DNA from: Actinosynnema sp040640215
GTDB lineage: Bacteria > Actinomycetota > Actinomycetes > Mycobacteriales > Pseudonocardiaceae
Direction of reading: 5' to 3'
NCBI RefSeq assembly: GCF_040640215.1
Contig: NZ_JBFABG010000001.1
Location: 1-64,000, forward strand
DNA length: 64,000 nucleotides
The notes beneath the pieces were generated by a model. It made no database searches, was not told the DNA's origin, and saw nothing but the letters and a program-made list of their open reading frames with translations. The position numbers and the translations under genes are program-made. Below are positions 17,370-25,589 of the stretch, one piece after another (the first letter of the stretch is position 1; the number at the start of each line of letters is the position of its first letter).

Positions 17370-18530
17370 CGTCCGCCGCAGCGCGACGGCGATCGCCACC
17401 AGCGTGAGCAGACCCACCGCCGGGTACACCCAGCCGAGCAGGGAGAGGTACCAGGGGCGCGGGATGATCCAGATCGATTCCTGGAGGATCAGCAGGATCG
17501 AGATCAGGTAGCTGCCGATCGCCAGCAGCCACGCCCACGCCGCAACCGTCACCAGGCGGTGCCGGGCGGTCCCGTGGACCAGCCACAGCAGGGCCGGGAT
17601 CGCCCACACCCAGTGGTGGCTCCACGAGATCGGCGACACCAGCAGCCCGAGGAACTGCACGGTGACCAGCGTCGCCAAGGTGTCCCCGGCCTTGACCGCG
17701 GAGTGCAGCGCCCACGCCGCGAGCCCCACCGCGACGAGCGCGCCGACCAGGTAGACCGGGCCGGTCTGCACGTCGTAGCCGACGGTCCGGGACAGCGCGC
17801 CGCGCAGCGACTGGTTGATCGCCGACCCGACCGGGCCGACCCGGGTGGCGTCCCCGAGCAGCTCGAACCAGAACTGGTGGGACTGGCGCGCCGAGAGCAG
17901 GTAGCCGAGCCCGACCGTGCCCGCGAAGGCGGCGACGGACCAGGCGGCGGCCTTGAAGTTGCGGGTGACCAGGAAGTACAGGCCGGTGATCGCCGGCGTG
18001 AGCTTGATCCCCGCCGCGATGCCGACGCCCGCGCCGCCCGCCCACGAGCGCGCGCCGACCACCGTGCCGAGGAGCAGGGCGGCCAGGACCAGGTTGATCT
18101 GGCCGTAGTTGAGGGTGGTGCGGACCGGCTCGACCCAGACGAACAGCGCGGTCCACAGCATCGCCCGGCGCGGGTCGCCGCTGCCGACCAGGGTCAGCGA
18201 CTTGCGCACCACGAACCACAGGCAGAACAGGCAGAGGAGCTGCCAGACCCAGCGCGAGGCTTCCCACGAGATCCACGACAGCGGCAGGAACAGGAACGCC
18301 GCGAACGGGGGGTACGTGAACGGCAGGGCGAACTTGTCCGAGAACTCGCTGAGCCGCCACTGGTAGAGCTCGCCGGTGAACAGCTCGGGCGAGCCGTTCC
18401 GGTAGACCATCAGGTCGATCATGGTCATCTGGGTCTGGAACGCCACCATCACCAGGTGGCCGGCCAGCGAGAGCCCGAACAACCACGGCGCGACGGTGAG
18501 GACCCGAGCCTCGACAGCTCGCAGGTTCAC
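17325..18530 (-). CDS. GT87-family polyprenol-phosphate mannosyltransferase
   Basis: 401 residues with about ten to eleven membrane helices. Family GT87 (PimE and Rv2181-like alpha-1,2 mannosyltransferases) is indicated by the acidic first loop MIDLMVYRNGSPELFTGELY, by FTYPPFAAFLF, NYGQINLVLAALLL, AGIKLTPAITGLYFL and SPISWSHHWVW. These enzymes add mannose from polyprenyl-phosphate-mannose to lipomannan or PIM glycolipids at the outer membrane face. I chose the GTG at 18530 because GGAGG lies eight bases upstream; an ATG 69 bases earlier is possible but lacks a good site. The 3-prime end overlaps the convergent phhB gene (ending at 17369) by 45 bases. Confidence 0.88.
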   Translation of the reverse strand: MNLRAVEARVLTVAPWLFGLSLAGHLVMVAFQTQMTMIDLMVYRNGSPELFTGELYQWRLSEFSDKFALPFTYPPFAAFLFLPLSWISWEASRWVWQLLCLFCLWFVVRKSLTLVGSGDPRRAMLWTALFVWVEPVRTTLNYGQINLVLAALLLGTVVGARSWAGGAGVGIAAGIKLTPAITGLYFLVTRNFKAAAWSVAAFAGTVGLGYLLSARQSHQFWFELLGDATRVGPVGSAINQSLRGALSRTVGYDVQTGPVYLVGALVAVGLAAWALHSAVKAGDTLATLVTVQFLGLLVSPISWSHHWVWAIPALLWLVHGTARHRLVTVAAWAWLLAIGSYLISILLILQESIWIIPRPWYLSLLGWVYPAVGLLTLVAIAVALRRTSPERVEHAVDLARQ

Positions 18531-18631
18531 AGCCTGTACCTCCACGATCGTGTGAATTGCACGACTACCGGGCCACGAAACCGGGTACTCGGACGTCAAG
18601 ACGAGTGGGAGATCAACGCAAGGGGATTCGC

Positions 18632-18736
18632 ATGACCGCCGACATCGTCGTGTTCACCGTCGCAGCACTCGGAATGCTGGCCACCGCCGGGGGCGTGTTC
18701 GCCCTCGCCCGGCACAGCCGCAACCACGTGCGCTGA
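18632..18736 (+). CDS. 34-residue single-pass membrane peptide
   Basis: A 34-residue open frame starting with ATG behind AAGGGG. Residues 5-26 (IVVFTVAALGMLATAGGVFALA) form one hydrophobic helix, and the tail RHSRNHVR is basic, so the predicted topology has the C-terminus inside. A strong terminator begins 28 bases after the stop, and a promoter region shared with the divergent mannosyltransferase lies upstream, so it is probably its own transcription unit. No family recognised; the ribosome binding site and terminator make it believable as a real small gene. Confidence 0.6.
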   Translation: MTADIVVFTVAALGMLATAGGVFALARHSRNHVR

Positions 18737-18764
18737 CGCCGTGACCATCTGACATGGCAACCAG

Positions 18765-18795
18765 GGGCCTCCCGACGCACATCGTCGGGGGGCCC
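18765..18795 (+). terminator. Terminator after the small membrane peptide gene
   Basis: A 13-bp stem (one G-T pair), arms 18765-18777 and 18783-18795, loop CACAT, then GTTCGTT. Confidence 0.75.
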
Positions 18796-18802
18796 GTTCG
18801 TT

Positions 18803-18844
18803 CCGCGAAGGGCCCCGCACGCGGTCGCGGGAGGCCCTTCGCGG
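18803..18844 (-). terminator. Terminator downstream of ychF
   Basis: Arms 18803-18814 and 18833-18844 form a perfect 12-bp stem with further G/C pairing inside the loop, six bases beyond the ychF stop. Confidence 0.75.
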
Positions 18845-18850
18845 ACCGGG

Positions 18851-19930
18851 TCAGACGTTGAAGCGGAACTCCACGACGTCGCCGTCCGCCATCACGTAGT
18901 CCTTGCCCTCCATGCGGACCTTGCCCGCCGCCTTCGCGGCGGCCATCGAGCCCGCTTCCACGAGGTCCGCGAACGACACGACCTCGGCCTTGATGAAGCC
19001 GCGCTCGAAGTCGGTGTGGATCACACCGGCCGCCTGCGGGGCGGTCGCGCCCTTCGGGATGGTCCACGCGCGGGACTCCTTCGGGCCCGCCGTGAGGTAG
19101 GTCTGGAGGCCCAGGGTGTGGAACCCGGCCCGCGCCAGGCCGTTCAGGCCCGGTTCGTGCTGGCCGATGGACTCCAGCAGCTCGCGCGCCGACTCCTCGT
19201 CCAGCTCCAGCAGCTCGGCTTCGACCTTGGCGTCCAGGAACACCGCGTCGGCGGGTGCGACCAGCTCGCGCAGCTCCTCGACCTTCGCGTCGTCGGTCAG
19301 GATGCTCTCGTCCGCGTTGAACACGTAGAGGAACGGCTTGGTCGTCAGCAGGCTCAGTTCGCGCAGCAGCTCGCCGTCCACTTCGGACTGCGCGTGGAAC
19401 AGGGTCCGGCCGGAGTCGAGGATCTCGCGCGCCTTCACCGCGGCCTCCAGCGCCGGGCGGCGGTCCTTCTGGGTCCGCGCCTCCTTCTCCAGCCGGGGCA
19501 CGGCCTTCTCCAGCGTCTGGAGGTCGGCGAGGATCAACTCCGTGTTGATGGTCTCGATGTCGGACGCCGGGTCCACGCGGCCGTCCACGTGCACCACGTC
19601 CGAGTCGTCGAAGACGCGGATGACCTGGCAGATGGCGTTCGCCTCGCGGATGTTCGCGAGGAACTTGTTGCCCAGTCCCGCGCCTTCGGACGCTCCCTTC
19701 ACGATGCCCGCGATGTCGACGAACGACACCACGGCGGGCACCTCGCGCTCGGAGCCGAAGATCGCCGCCAACGTGCCCAGGCGGGAGTCCGGCAGCGGCA
19801 CCACGCCGACGTTCGGCTCGATGGTCGCAAACGGGTAGTTCGCGGCCAGCACGTCGTTGCGCGTGAGGGCGTTGAACAGGGTGGACTTGCCGACGTTGGG
19901 CAGGCCGACGATGCCGAGGGTCAAACTCAC
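18851..19930 (-). CDS. ychF: Ribosome-binding ATPase YchF (OLA1 family)
   Basis: 359 residues, the normal length. P-loop GLPNVGKST is followed by the YchF-specific ATPIATxEPN-like segment (NYPFATIEPNVG), DIAGIVKGASEGAGLGNKFL (G3 region), and NADES in place of the NKxD guanine motif, which explains the ATP preference of the family. A coiled-coil domain (about 130-200) and a C-terminal TGS domain (TYLTAGPKESRAWTIPKG..FERGFIKAEVV) complete it. YchF binds ribosomes and affects translation and redox stress responses. The GTG at 19930 gives the canonical N-terminus VSLTLGIVGLPNVG. Divergent from the adaA-alkA gene. Confidence 0.97.
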   Translation of the reverse strand: MSLTLGIVGLPNVGKSTLFNALTRNDVLAANYPFATIEPNVGVVPLPDSRLGTLAAIFGSEREVPAVVSFVDIAGIVKGASEGAGLGNKFLANIREANAICQVIRVFDDSDVVHVDGRVDPASDIETINTELILADLQTLEKAVPRLEKEARTQKDRRPALEAAVKAREILDSGRTLFHAQSEVDGELLRELSLLTTKPFLYVFNADESILTDDAKVEELRELVAPADAVFLDAKVEAELLELDEESARELLESIGQHEPGLNGLARAGFHTLGLQTYLTAGPKESRAWTIPKGATAPQAAGVIHTDFERGFIKAEVVSFADLVEAGSMAAAKAAGKVRMEGKDYVMADGDVVEFRFNV

Positions 19931-20009
19931 GGTGGGTGAGTCTACGCGCCCGGACGCCGTGTCCGATTCCCGCGAGACCGCTGGTGCCGGCGGTGGCAGA
20001 GTGAGGGCC

Positions 20010-21278
20010 ATGCTGCTCGACGCCGAACGCGCCTACCGGGCCGTCGCCGCCCGCGACGCCCGCTTCGACGGGTGCTTCATCCTCGCGGTGCGGACCACCC
20101 GGATCTACTGCCGACCGTCCTGCCCGGCGGTCACCCCCAAGCAGCGCAACGCCGAGTTCTACCCGACGGCCGCCGCCGCGCAGTCGGCCGGCTACCGGGC
20201 GTGCCGGCGGTGCCTGCCCGACGCCGTGCCCGGCTCGCCGGAGTGGAACCTCCGCGCCGACCTGGCCGCCCGCGCCATGCGGCTGATCTCGGACGGCGTC
20301 GTGGAGCGCGAGGGCGTGCCGGGCCTGGCCCACCGGCTGGGCTACTCCGAGCGCCACCTGACCAGGGTGCTGACCGCCGAGCTCGGCGCGGGACCGCTGG
20401 CGCTGGCGCGGGCCCACCGGGCGCACTCGGCGCGGCTGCTGATCGAGACGACGGACCTGTCCTTCACCGACATCGCGTTCGCCGCCGGGTTCGCCAGCGT
20501 CCGCCAGTTCAACGACACCATCCGCACGGTGTTCGCGTCCACGCCGTCGGACCTGCGCTCGGCGCGGTCGGTGGTGGGCGCGGCGGGCCGGATCACGCTG
20601 CGCCTGCCCTACCGGCCGCCGTTCGACGCGCCGGGGCTGCTGGCGTTCTTCCGGGCGTCCGCGATCCCGGGCGTGGAGCACGTGACGGACACCACCTACG
20701 CCCGGTCGCTGCGCCTGTCGCACGGCCAGGCGACGGTGATCCTCGAACCCGCCGCCGGGTACGTCTCGTGCTCGCTGCGGCTGACCGACCTGCGCGACCT
20801 GGGCAGCGCGGTGAGCCGGGTGCGCCGGCTGCTGGACCTGGACGCCGACCCGCAGGCCGTGGACGAGTTCCTCGGCGGCGACCCGGAGCTCCGCCCGCTG
20901 GTGCTGTCCCGGCCGGGCGTGCGGGTGCCGGGCAGCGTGGACGGGGCGGAAACCCTGCTGCGCGCGCTGGGCCACGGGTCACCCGGCGAGCCGCTGGACG
21001 TGCCCGACGGCGAGGTCACCCACCTGTACCCGGAGCCCTCGGCGGTCGACTCGCCGGTGGCGGCGGCGCTGGCGGACGGGCGGCTGGTGGTGGACGTCGG
21101 CCGGGACGTCGACGAGCTGCACGCCGAGCTGGCCGCGTTCCCCGGTGTCGGCCCGGAGCTCGCGCGGTACGTCGTGATGCGCGTGCTCGGCGCGCCCGAC
21201 ATACCCCTGACCACCGACAACGCGGCGTGGCGTCCTTGGCGCTCGTACGCCGCCATGCACCTGAGGAGGACCGCTTGA
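20010..21278 (+). CDS. AdaA-AlkA fusion: methylphosphotriester transferase/regulator with DNA glycosylase
   Basis: 422 residues. Residues 1-75: Ada N-terminal Zn domain, with four Cys ligands in DGCF..IYCRPSCPA..RACRRC; the first accepts a methyl group from DNA phosphotriesters. Residues 85-185: AraC-type helix-turn-helix (GYSERHLTRVL; FASVRQFND). Residues 190-300: AlkA N-domain. Residues 310-422: HhH-GPD glycosylase (FPGVGPELARYVVMRVLGAPDIPLTTD, then WRPWRSYAA), with the Asp of TTDN as the likely catalytic residue. It should sense alkylation, activate transcription and remove alkylated bases. ATG at 20010 follows GAGGG. It overlaps ogt by three bases, so the two repair functions are co-translated. 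Confidence 0.93.
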   Translation: MLLDAERAYRAVAARDARFDGCFILAVRTTRIYCRPSCPAVTPKQRNAEFYPTAAAAQSAGYRACRRCLPDAVPGSPEWNLRADLAARAMRLISDGVVEREGVPGLAHRLGYSERHLTRVLTAELGAGPLALARAHRAHSARLLIETTDLSFTDIAFAAGFASVRQFNDTIRTVFASTPSDLRSARSVVGAAGRITLRLPYRPPFDAPGLLAFFRASAIPGVEHVTDTTYARSLRLSHGQATVILEPAAGYVSCSLRLTDLRDLGSAVSRVRRLLDLDADPQAVDEFLGGDPELRPLVLSRPGVRVPGSVDGAETLLRALGHGSPGEPLDVPDGEVTHLYPEPSAVDSPVAAALADGRLVVDVGRDVDELHAELAAFPGVGPELARYVVMRVLGAPDIPLTTDNAAWRPWRSYAAMHLRRTA

Positions 21279-21781
21279 GCACCGCACACACGTCCACCCT
21301 GGAGACCCCGATCGGCCCGTTCACGGCTGTCGTCGCGGCCGACGGGGCCGTCCTGGCCAGCGGCTGGACCGCGTCCGTCGACGACCTGCTGCCGCAGGTG
21401 TCGCCGTCGCTGCGGCCGACCGCGCTGACCGAGCACCGCGACCTGGGCCAGGTGACCAGGGCGGTCCGCGAGTACCACGCGGGCGCGCTGGACGTCATCG
21501 CCGAGGTCCCGGTGCGCCAGCGCTCCGGCGAGTTCCTCCAGCAGGCCTGGGAGGCGCTGCGCGGGGTGCCGGCGGGCAAGCCGGTCAGCTACGCCGACTA
21601 CGCGCTGCTGGCGGGCCGCCCGGCGGCGGTCCGCGCGGCGGCGACGGCGTGCGCCCGCAACGCGGTGACGCTGTTCGTGCCGTGCCACCGGGTGATCCGG
21701 ACCGGCGGCGCGATCGGCAACTTCCGCTGGGGCGCGGACGCGAAGCGCTGGCTGCTGCGCCACGAGGAGCGGGCGGCGTAG
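21275..21781 (+). CDS. ogt: Methylated-DNA-protein cysteine methyltransferase
   Basis: 168 residues. The active site is FVPCHRVI with the acceptor Cys, preceded by VRAAATACARN and followed by GGAIGNFRWGADAKRWLL, as in Ogt/AGT. It takes the alkyl group from O6-alkylguanine onto its Cys in a suicide reaction. The frame opens with TTG at 21275, sharing TTGA with the stop of the adaA-alkA gene, with GAGGA upstream, a typical translational coupling. The two genes form an alkylation-damage operon that the Ada-like domain probably autoregulates. Confidence 0.93.
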   Translation: MSTAHTSTLETPIGPFTAVVAADGAVLASGWTASVDDLLPQVSPSLRPTALTEHRDLGQVTRAVREYHAGALDVIAEVPVRQRSGEFLQQAWEALRGVPAGKPVSYADYALLAGRPAAVRAAATACARNAVTLFVPCHRVIRTGGAIGNFRWGADAKRWLLRHEERAA

Positions 21782-21894
21782 CGGTCACCCCAGCCTGCCA
21801 CAGGGGTACGACAGCCCGGCCCGCACCGGCCGCCGACCTGCGCCGACCCGCATACCGGGTTGGCGCGGGCCGGGTTTGCGGGTTCCCTGGGGAC

Positions 21895-23793
21895 ATGACT
21901 CCGGTGCTGATCGGGGTGGAGAACATCTCCACGCCCAAGTGGGCCAGGATGGGGCGGCGGGCCGCGTCGGTGAGCCTGGGCAAGGCGTTGCGCAGCCTGC
22001 CCGCCGCGATCCGGGTGGTCCTGCGGCTGGCGTGGCGGACCTCGCCCCGGTCGACGCTGCTCGCGGGCGTCGTGCACGTGCTGTCCGGGTGCGTCACCGC
22101 GTTCGGGCTGCTGGCCACGGCGGACGTGTTCTCCGCGCTGCTGCGCGACGGCCCGACCCCGGACCGCGTGGCGGCGTCGCTGCCCGCGTTGGCGGTCGTG
22201 GTGGGGTCTTACGCGGCACGGGCACTGCTCGACACCGCCGTGGCCGCCGTGGAGAGTTCCTTGCGGCCACGGGTCACCCGCGCCGCCAACGACGAGGTGA
22301 CCGCCGTCCTGGTGCGGGCCGACCTGCTCGCGTTCGAGGACGCCGACTTCCGCGAACTGGCCCGGCAGGGCGGGCGGCGCGGGGTGCGGAGCCTGGAGAA
22401 CAGCCTGCGCTACCTGGCGGACCTGACCTCCTCCTGCATCACGATGGTGGCCGCCGTGATCACGGTCGGGCTGCTCAACCCCTGGCTCGCGCCCGCGCTG
22501 CTGCTCGCCGCGCTCGCGAACGCGTGGGCGTCGGCCAAGGTGTCGAAGCTGCGCTACGAGCACTTCCTCGACTCGGTGACGCGCAACATCCGCAAGAGCG
22601 TCGTGGAGGAGGTGGCGACCTACCGCGAGTTCGCGCTCGAACGGCACGCGCTGACGTTGCAGGAGCAGTTGCTGGGCGAGCACCGCCGGATCGCGGATTC
22701 GCTGGTGGAGGACGAGATCCGGGTGGCGCACCGGACCAACCTGGTGCGGCTGACCGGGCGGGCGCTGGCCGGGCTGGGCACCGGGATCGCGTACGGCGTG
22801 CTGGTCCTCCTGCTGCACACCGGGGGCATGGAGCTGGCGCTCGCGGGCACCGCCCTGCTCGCGATGCGCACCGGGTTCTCGTCGCTGTCGACCACCACCC
22901 GCGCGGTGAACTCGCTGTACGAGGACTCGTTCTACCTCGACTTCTACCGCAAGCTGCTGGTCGAGGGCGCGGAACGGGCGCAGGGCTCGTCGACCGTCCG
23001 GCCGCCGGCGGACCCCGGGCTGATCACGCTCACCGACGTGTCCTTCACCTACCCCGGCAAGGAGGTCCCGGCGCTGGACGGGGTGACCCTGTCCGTGCGG
23101 CGCGGCGAGGTGGTCGCGCTGGTCGGCGAGAACGGCTCCGGCAAGACGACCCTGGGCAAGGTGCTCACCGGGTTGTTCCCGGCGAGCGCGGGCACCGTGC
23201 GCTGGGACGACGTGGACATCGCGGAGGCGGACAAGACGGCCGTGCACTCGGCCATCGCGGTCATCGCGCAGGACCCGGCGCAGTGGCCGATGACCGCGCG
23301 GCACAACGTGACCGTGGGGCGGCTGGGCCGCGACGACGAGGGCGCGTGGCAGGAGGCGGTGGCGAAGTCCGGCGCGGACGAGGTGCTCGACTCGCTGCCC
23401 GCCGGACCGGACACCGTGCTGTCGCGGCGGTTCAACGACGGCCAGGACTTGTCCGGCGGCCAGTGGCAGCGGATGGGCATCGCGCGCGGCATGTACCGGG
23501 ACGCGGCGGTGCTCGTCGCCGACGAGCCCACGGCGGCGCTGGACGCCAAGGCGGAGGCGCGGGTGTTCGAGGGTCTGCGGCAGGCCACCGCCCGGCGCAC
23601 CACCATCCTGGTCACGCACCGGCTGGCGAACATCCGCAACGCCGACCGGATCGTGCTGCTGGACCGGGGCCGGATCGTGGAGCAGGGCACGCACGAGGAG
23701 CTGATGTCCCTGCGCGGGCACTACTTCGAGCTCTTCGAGCTCCAGGCGTCGGCGTACCGGGGCGATCTGCTGGCACAGCCCGCGCAGCCGTGA
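21895..23793 (+). CDS. ABC exporter, fused membrane and ATPase domains
   Basis: 632 residues. The N-terminal 330 residues carry about five to six membrane helices (STLLAGVVHVLSGCVTAFGLL, ITMVAAVITVGLLNPWLAPAL). The C-terminal ATPase domain has Walker A GENGSGKTT, Q-loop QDPAQWPM, signature LSGGQWQRMGIARGM, Walker B VLVADEPTAALD and H-loop LVTHRL. It is one half of a homodimeric type I exporter, close in style to the single-polypeptide exporters found with peptide natural products, but no precursor peptide or modifying enzyme gene is adjacent. ATG at 21895 has TGGGGA upstream. It is preceded by a 113-bp gap after ogt and closed by a very strong hairpin. Confidence 0.9.
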   Translation: MTPVLIGVENISTPKWARMGRRAASVSLGKALRSLPAAIRVVLRLAWRTSPRSTLLAGVVHVLSGCVTAFGLLATADVFSALLRDGPTPDRVAASLPALAVVVGSYAARALLDTAVAAVESSLRPRVTRAANDEVTAVLVRADLLAFEDADFRELARQGGRRGVRSLENSLRYLADLTSSCITMVAAVITVGLLNPWLAPALLLAALANAWASAKVSKLRYEHFLDSVTRNIRKSVVEEVATYREFALERHALTLQEQLLGEHRRIADSLVEDEIRVAHRTNLVRLTGRALAGLGTGIAYGVLVLLLHTGGMELALAGTALLAMRTGFSSLSTTTRAVNSLYEDSFYLDFYRKLLVEGAERAQGSSTVRPPADPGLITLTDVSFTYPGKEVPALDGVTLSVRRGEVVALVGENGSGKTTLGKVLTGLFPASAGTVRWDDVDIAEADKTAVHSAIAVIAQDPAQWPMTARHNVTVGRLGRDDEGAWQEAVAKSGADEVLDSLPAGPDTVLSRRFNDGQDLSGGQWQRMGIARGMYRDAAVLVADEPTAALDAKAEARVFEGLRQATARRTTILVTHRLANIRNADRIVLLDRGRIVEQGTHEELMSLRGHYFELFELQASAYRGDLLAQPAQP

Positions 23794-23860
23794 CCGCGCC
23801 GCCGTGACCGCGCCGCCGGCCGGGTCCCGGGCGGTGCACCCGGTGTGGAGCGACGGTGCG

Positions 23861-23906
23861 AGGGGTGTTCGGGATCGGTCCGCGAGGACCGATCCCGAAC
23901 ACCCCT
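23861..23906. terminator. 21-bp perfect bidirectional terminator
   Basis: Arms 23861-23881 and 23886-23906 pair without mismatch around a GCGA (GNRA-type) tetraloop, between the convergent ABC exporter and peptidase genes. It should stop transcription from both sides. Confidence 0.9.
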
Positions 23907-23947
23907 CGATCGTTTCCGGCTACCGCCGCGACTCGCGCATCGCCGGT

Positions 23948-25462
23948 CTAGTCCCGGCAGGTGACGTCACCGGACGGCAGTTCACCGGTGGCGAGGTAGG
24001 TGTTGACGTGCCCCTCGACGCACTTGTTCGGGTAGAGGCCGAAGATCGCGTGCGCGGGCACGTCCTCCAGCGTGACCAGGCGGGAGCCGGTGAGCGCCTG
24101 GTGCAGGCCGACGCCGTGTTCGTACGGGGTGCGGGTGTCGCCGGTGGCCTGCACGATCAGCGCGGGCCGGTCGTTGCCGACGACGGTCGCCTTCTCCTTC
24201 GGCGAATCCCAGAACGCGCACGGCGTGACGTTGCGGAGCATCGACGCGTAGACGGGTTCGGCGGCGCGGTTGCGGCGGATGTCGTTCCAGTACGTCTCCG
24301 GGTTGCCCGGGTAGGCCACGTCGCCGCACGTCACGGCGAGCTGCCCGTCGGCATCCGGGCTTGCCCGGCCCGACGTCAGCGCGAGCAACGACCCCTCCAC
24401 CAGCGGGTCGACGACGACCTGCCGGCCCGCCGCCGCGTCCAGGAGGTTCCGGGTCGCGGCGGCGGTCGGGGCGTACCGGTCGGGCCGGTCGAGGAAGATG
24501 AAGTACATCACCGGCAGGAGCGTCGCGTCCACGGCGTGCCCGCCGATCCGGATCGGCTTCTCCGAGGCACCCCTGATCAGCGCCTCCACCTGCGCCCGGA
24601 CCTGCCCGGCGGTCGTGCCCAGGTGGTACTCGGCGTCGTGCCGCGCGGCCCACGCCGCCCACCGGTCGAGCGCGGCTTCGTTGGCCCGGCCCGCGTCCTG
24701 GAACAGGCCCCGCCCGTACCGGGCCGGGTCGATGGCGCTGTCCAGCACGAACCGGTCGGTCCGCTGCGGGAACATCTGCGTGTAGACCGCGCCGAGGTAG
24801 GTGCCGTACGACCAACTGAAGTAGCTGATCTGCCGCTCCCCCAAGGCACCCCGGACCACGTCCATGTCCCGGGCGGTGTTGCGGGTGGTGATGTGCCGCA
24901 GCCGGTCGCCCTCCCGCACCGCGCACCGCACCGCCAACTCGGCCTGCGCCCGGTAGTTCTGGTCGAACGACTGCCGGTCGGGGCCCGCCGCCCGCAGCGT
25001 GATGCCCGTGGACCAGCCGCAGTCGACGGGCGAGCTGCGGCCGATGCCGCGCGGGTCCATGCCGATCAGGTCGTACTGCCCGGTGACCTCGGCGCTCATC
25101 GTCGGCCGCACGAGGAGCATCTGGTCCAGCCCCGGGTTCCCCGGACCGCCGGGGTTGGACAGCATGATCCCCCGCCGCTTGGTGGGGTCGGTCGCCGTCA
25201 ACCGCGAGATCGCCACGGTGATCGTCCGGCCGCGCGGCTGCTGGTAGTCCAGCGGCACGGTCACGTTCGCGCACCGCGCGCCCGCCGCGTCCAGTTCCGC
25301 GGTGCCGCACTCGCCCCAGTCCAGGCGTTGATCGTAGAAGCGGGACAGCCCGCCGCGCTGCGCGGAGTCCGCCTCGGCGGGAGCCGCCGCCGCCATGCCG
25401 GCTCCTCCCACCAGTCCGGCCGCGACGGCCACCGCCGCGATCGTGGTACCCGGTCGTGTCAT
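23948..25462 (-). CDS. Secreted alpha/beta hydrolase, tripeptidyl aminopeptidase family
   Basis: 504 residues with a Sec signal peptide (TTIAAVAVAAGLVGGAGMAA) ending near residue 30. Peptidase family S33: oxyanion region LSNPGGPGNPG, PRGIGRSSPVDC, nucleophile Ser in SWSYGTYLGA, catalytic Asp in QATGDTRTPYEHG and His in DVPAHAIFG, with the C-terminal TAP-like domain (PF08386). Streptomyces relatives (SlpD/SlpE, Tap) clip tripeptides from secreted proteins. ATG at 25462 has GGGAGAACC upstream. It probably forms its own unit; sbcC ends 127 bases upstream on the same strand. Confidence 0.92.
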   Translation of the reverse strand: MTRPGTTIAAVAVAAGLVGGAGMAAAAPAEADSAQRGGLSRFYDQRLDWGECGTAELDAAGARCANVTVPLDYQQPRGRTITVAISRLTATDPTKRRGIMLSNPGGPGNPGLDQMLLVRPTMSAEVTGQYDLIGMDPRGIGRSSPVDCGWSTGITLRAAGPDRQSFDQNYRAQAELAVRCAVREGDRLRHITTRNTARDMDVVRGALGERQISYFSWSYGTYLGAVYTQMFPQRTDRFVLDSAIDPARYGRGLFQDAGRANEAALDRWAAWAARHDAEYHLGTTAGQVRAQVEALIRGASEKPIRIGGHAVDATLLPVMYFIFLDRPDRYAPTAAATRNLLDAAAGRQVVVDPLVEGSLLALTSGRASPDADGQLAVTCGDVAYPGNPETYWNDIRRNRAAEPVYASMLRNVTPCAFWDSPKEKATVVGNDRPALIVQATGDTRTPYEHGVGLHQALTGSRLVTLEDVPAHAIFGLYPNKCVEGHVNTYLATGELPSGDVTCRD

Positions 25463-25589
25463 CACGGTTCTCCCGCACAGGTCTCGGTGTCTGTGCCCAG
25501 AACCTAGGAGTGGACCACCCGCGCCGGACATCCCCCGTGCACCCGGACCGCACTGGGGCCACCCCCACCACCGGCGTGGGCGCGGAGGG

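Noticed and set aside
21895..23793. Lanthipeptide or other RiPP export cluster
   Set aside because: The exporter has no precursor peptide or modification enzyme gene beside it; neighbours are DNA repair and peptidase genes.
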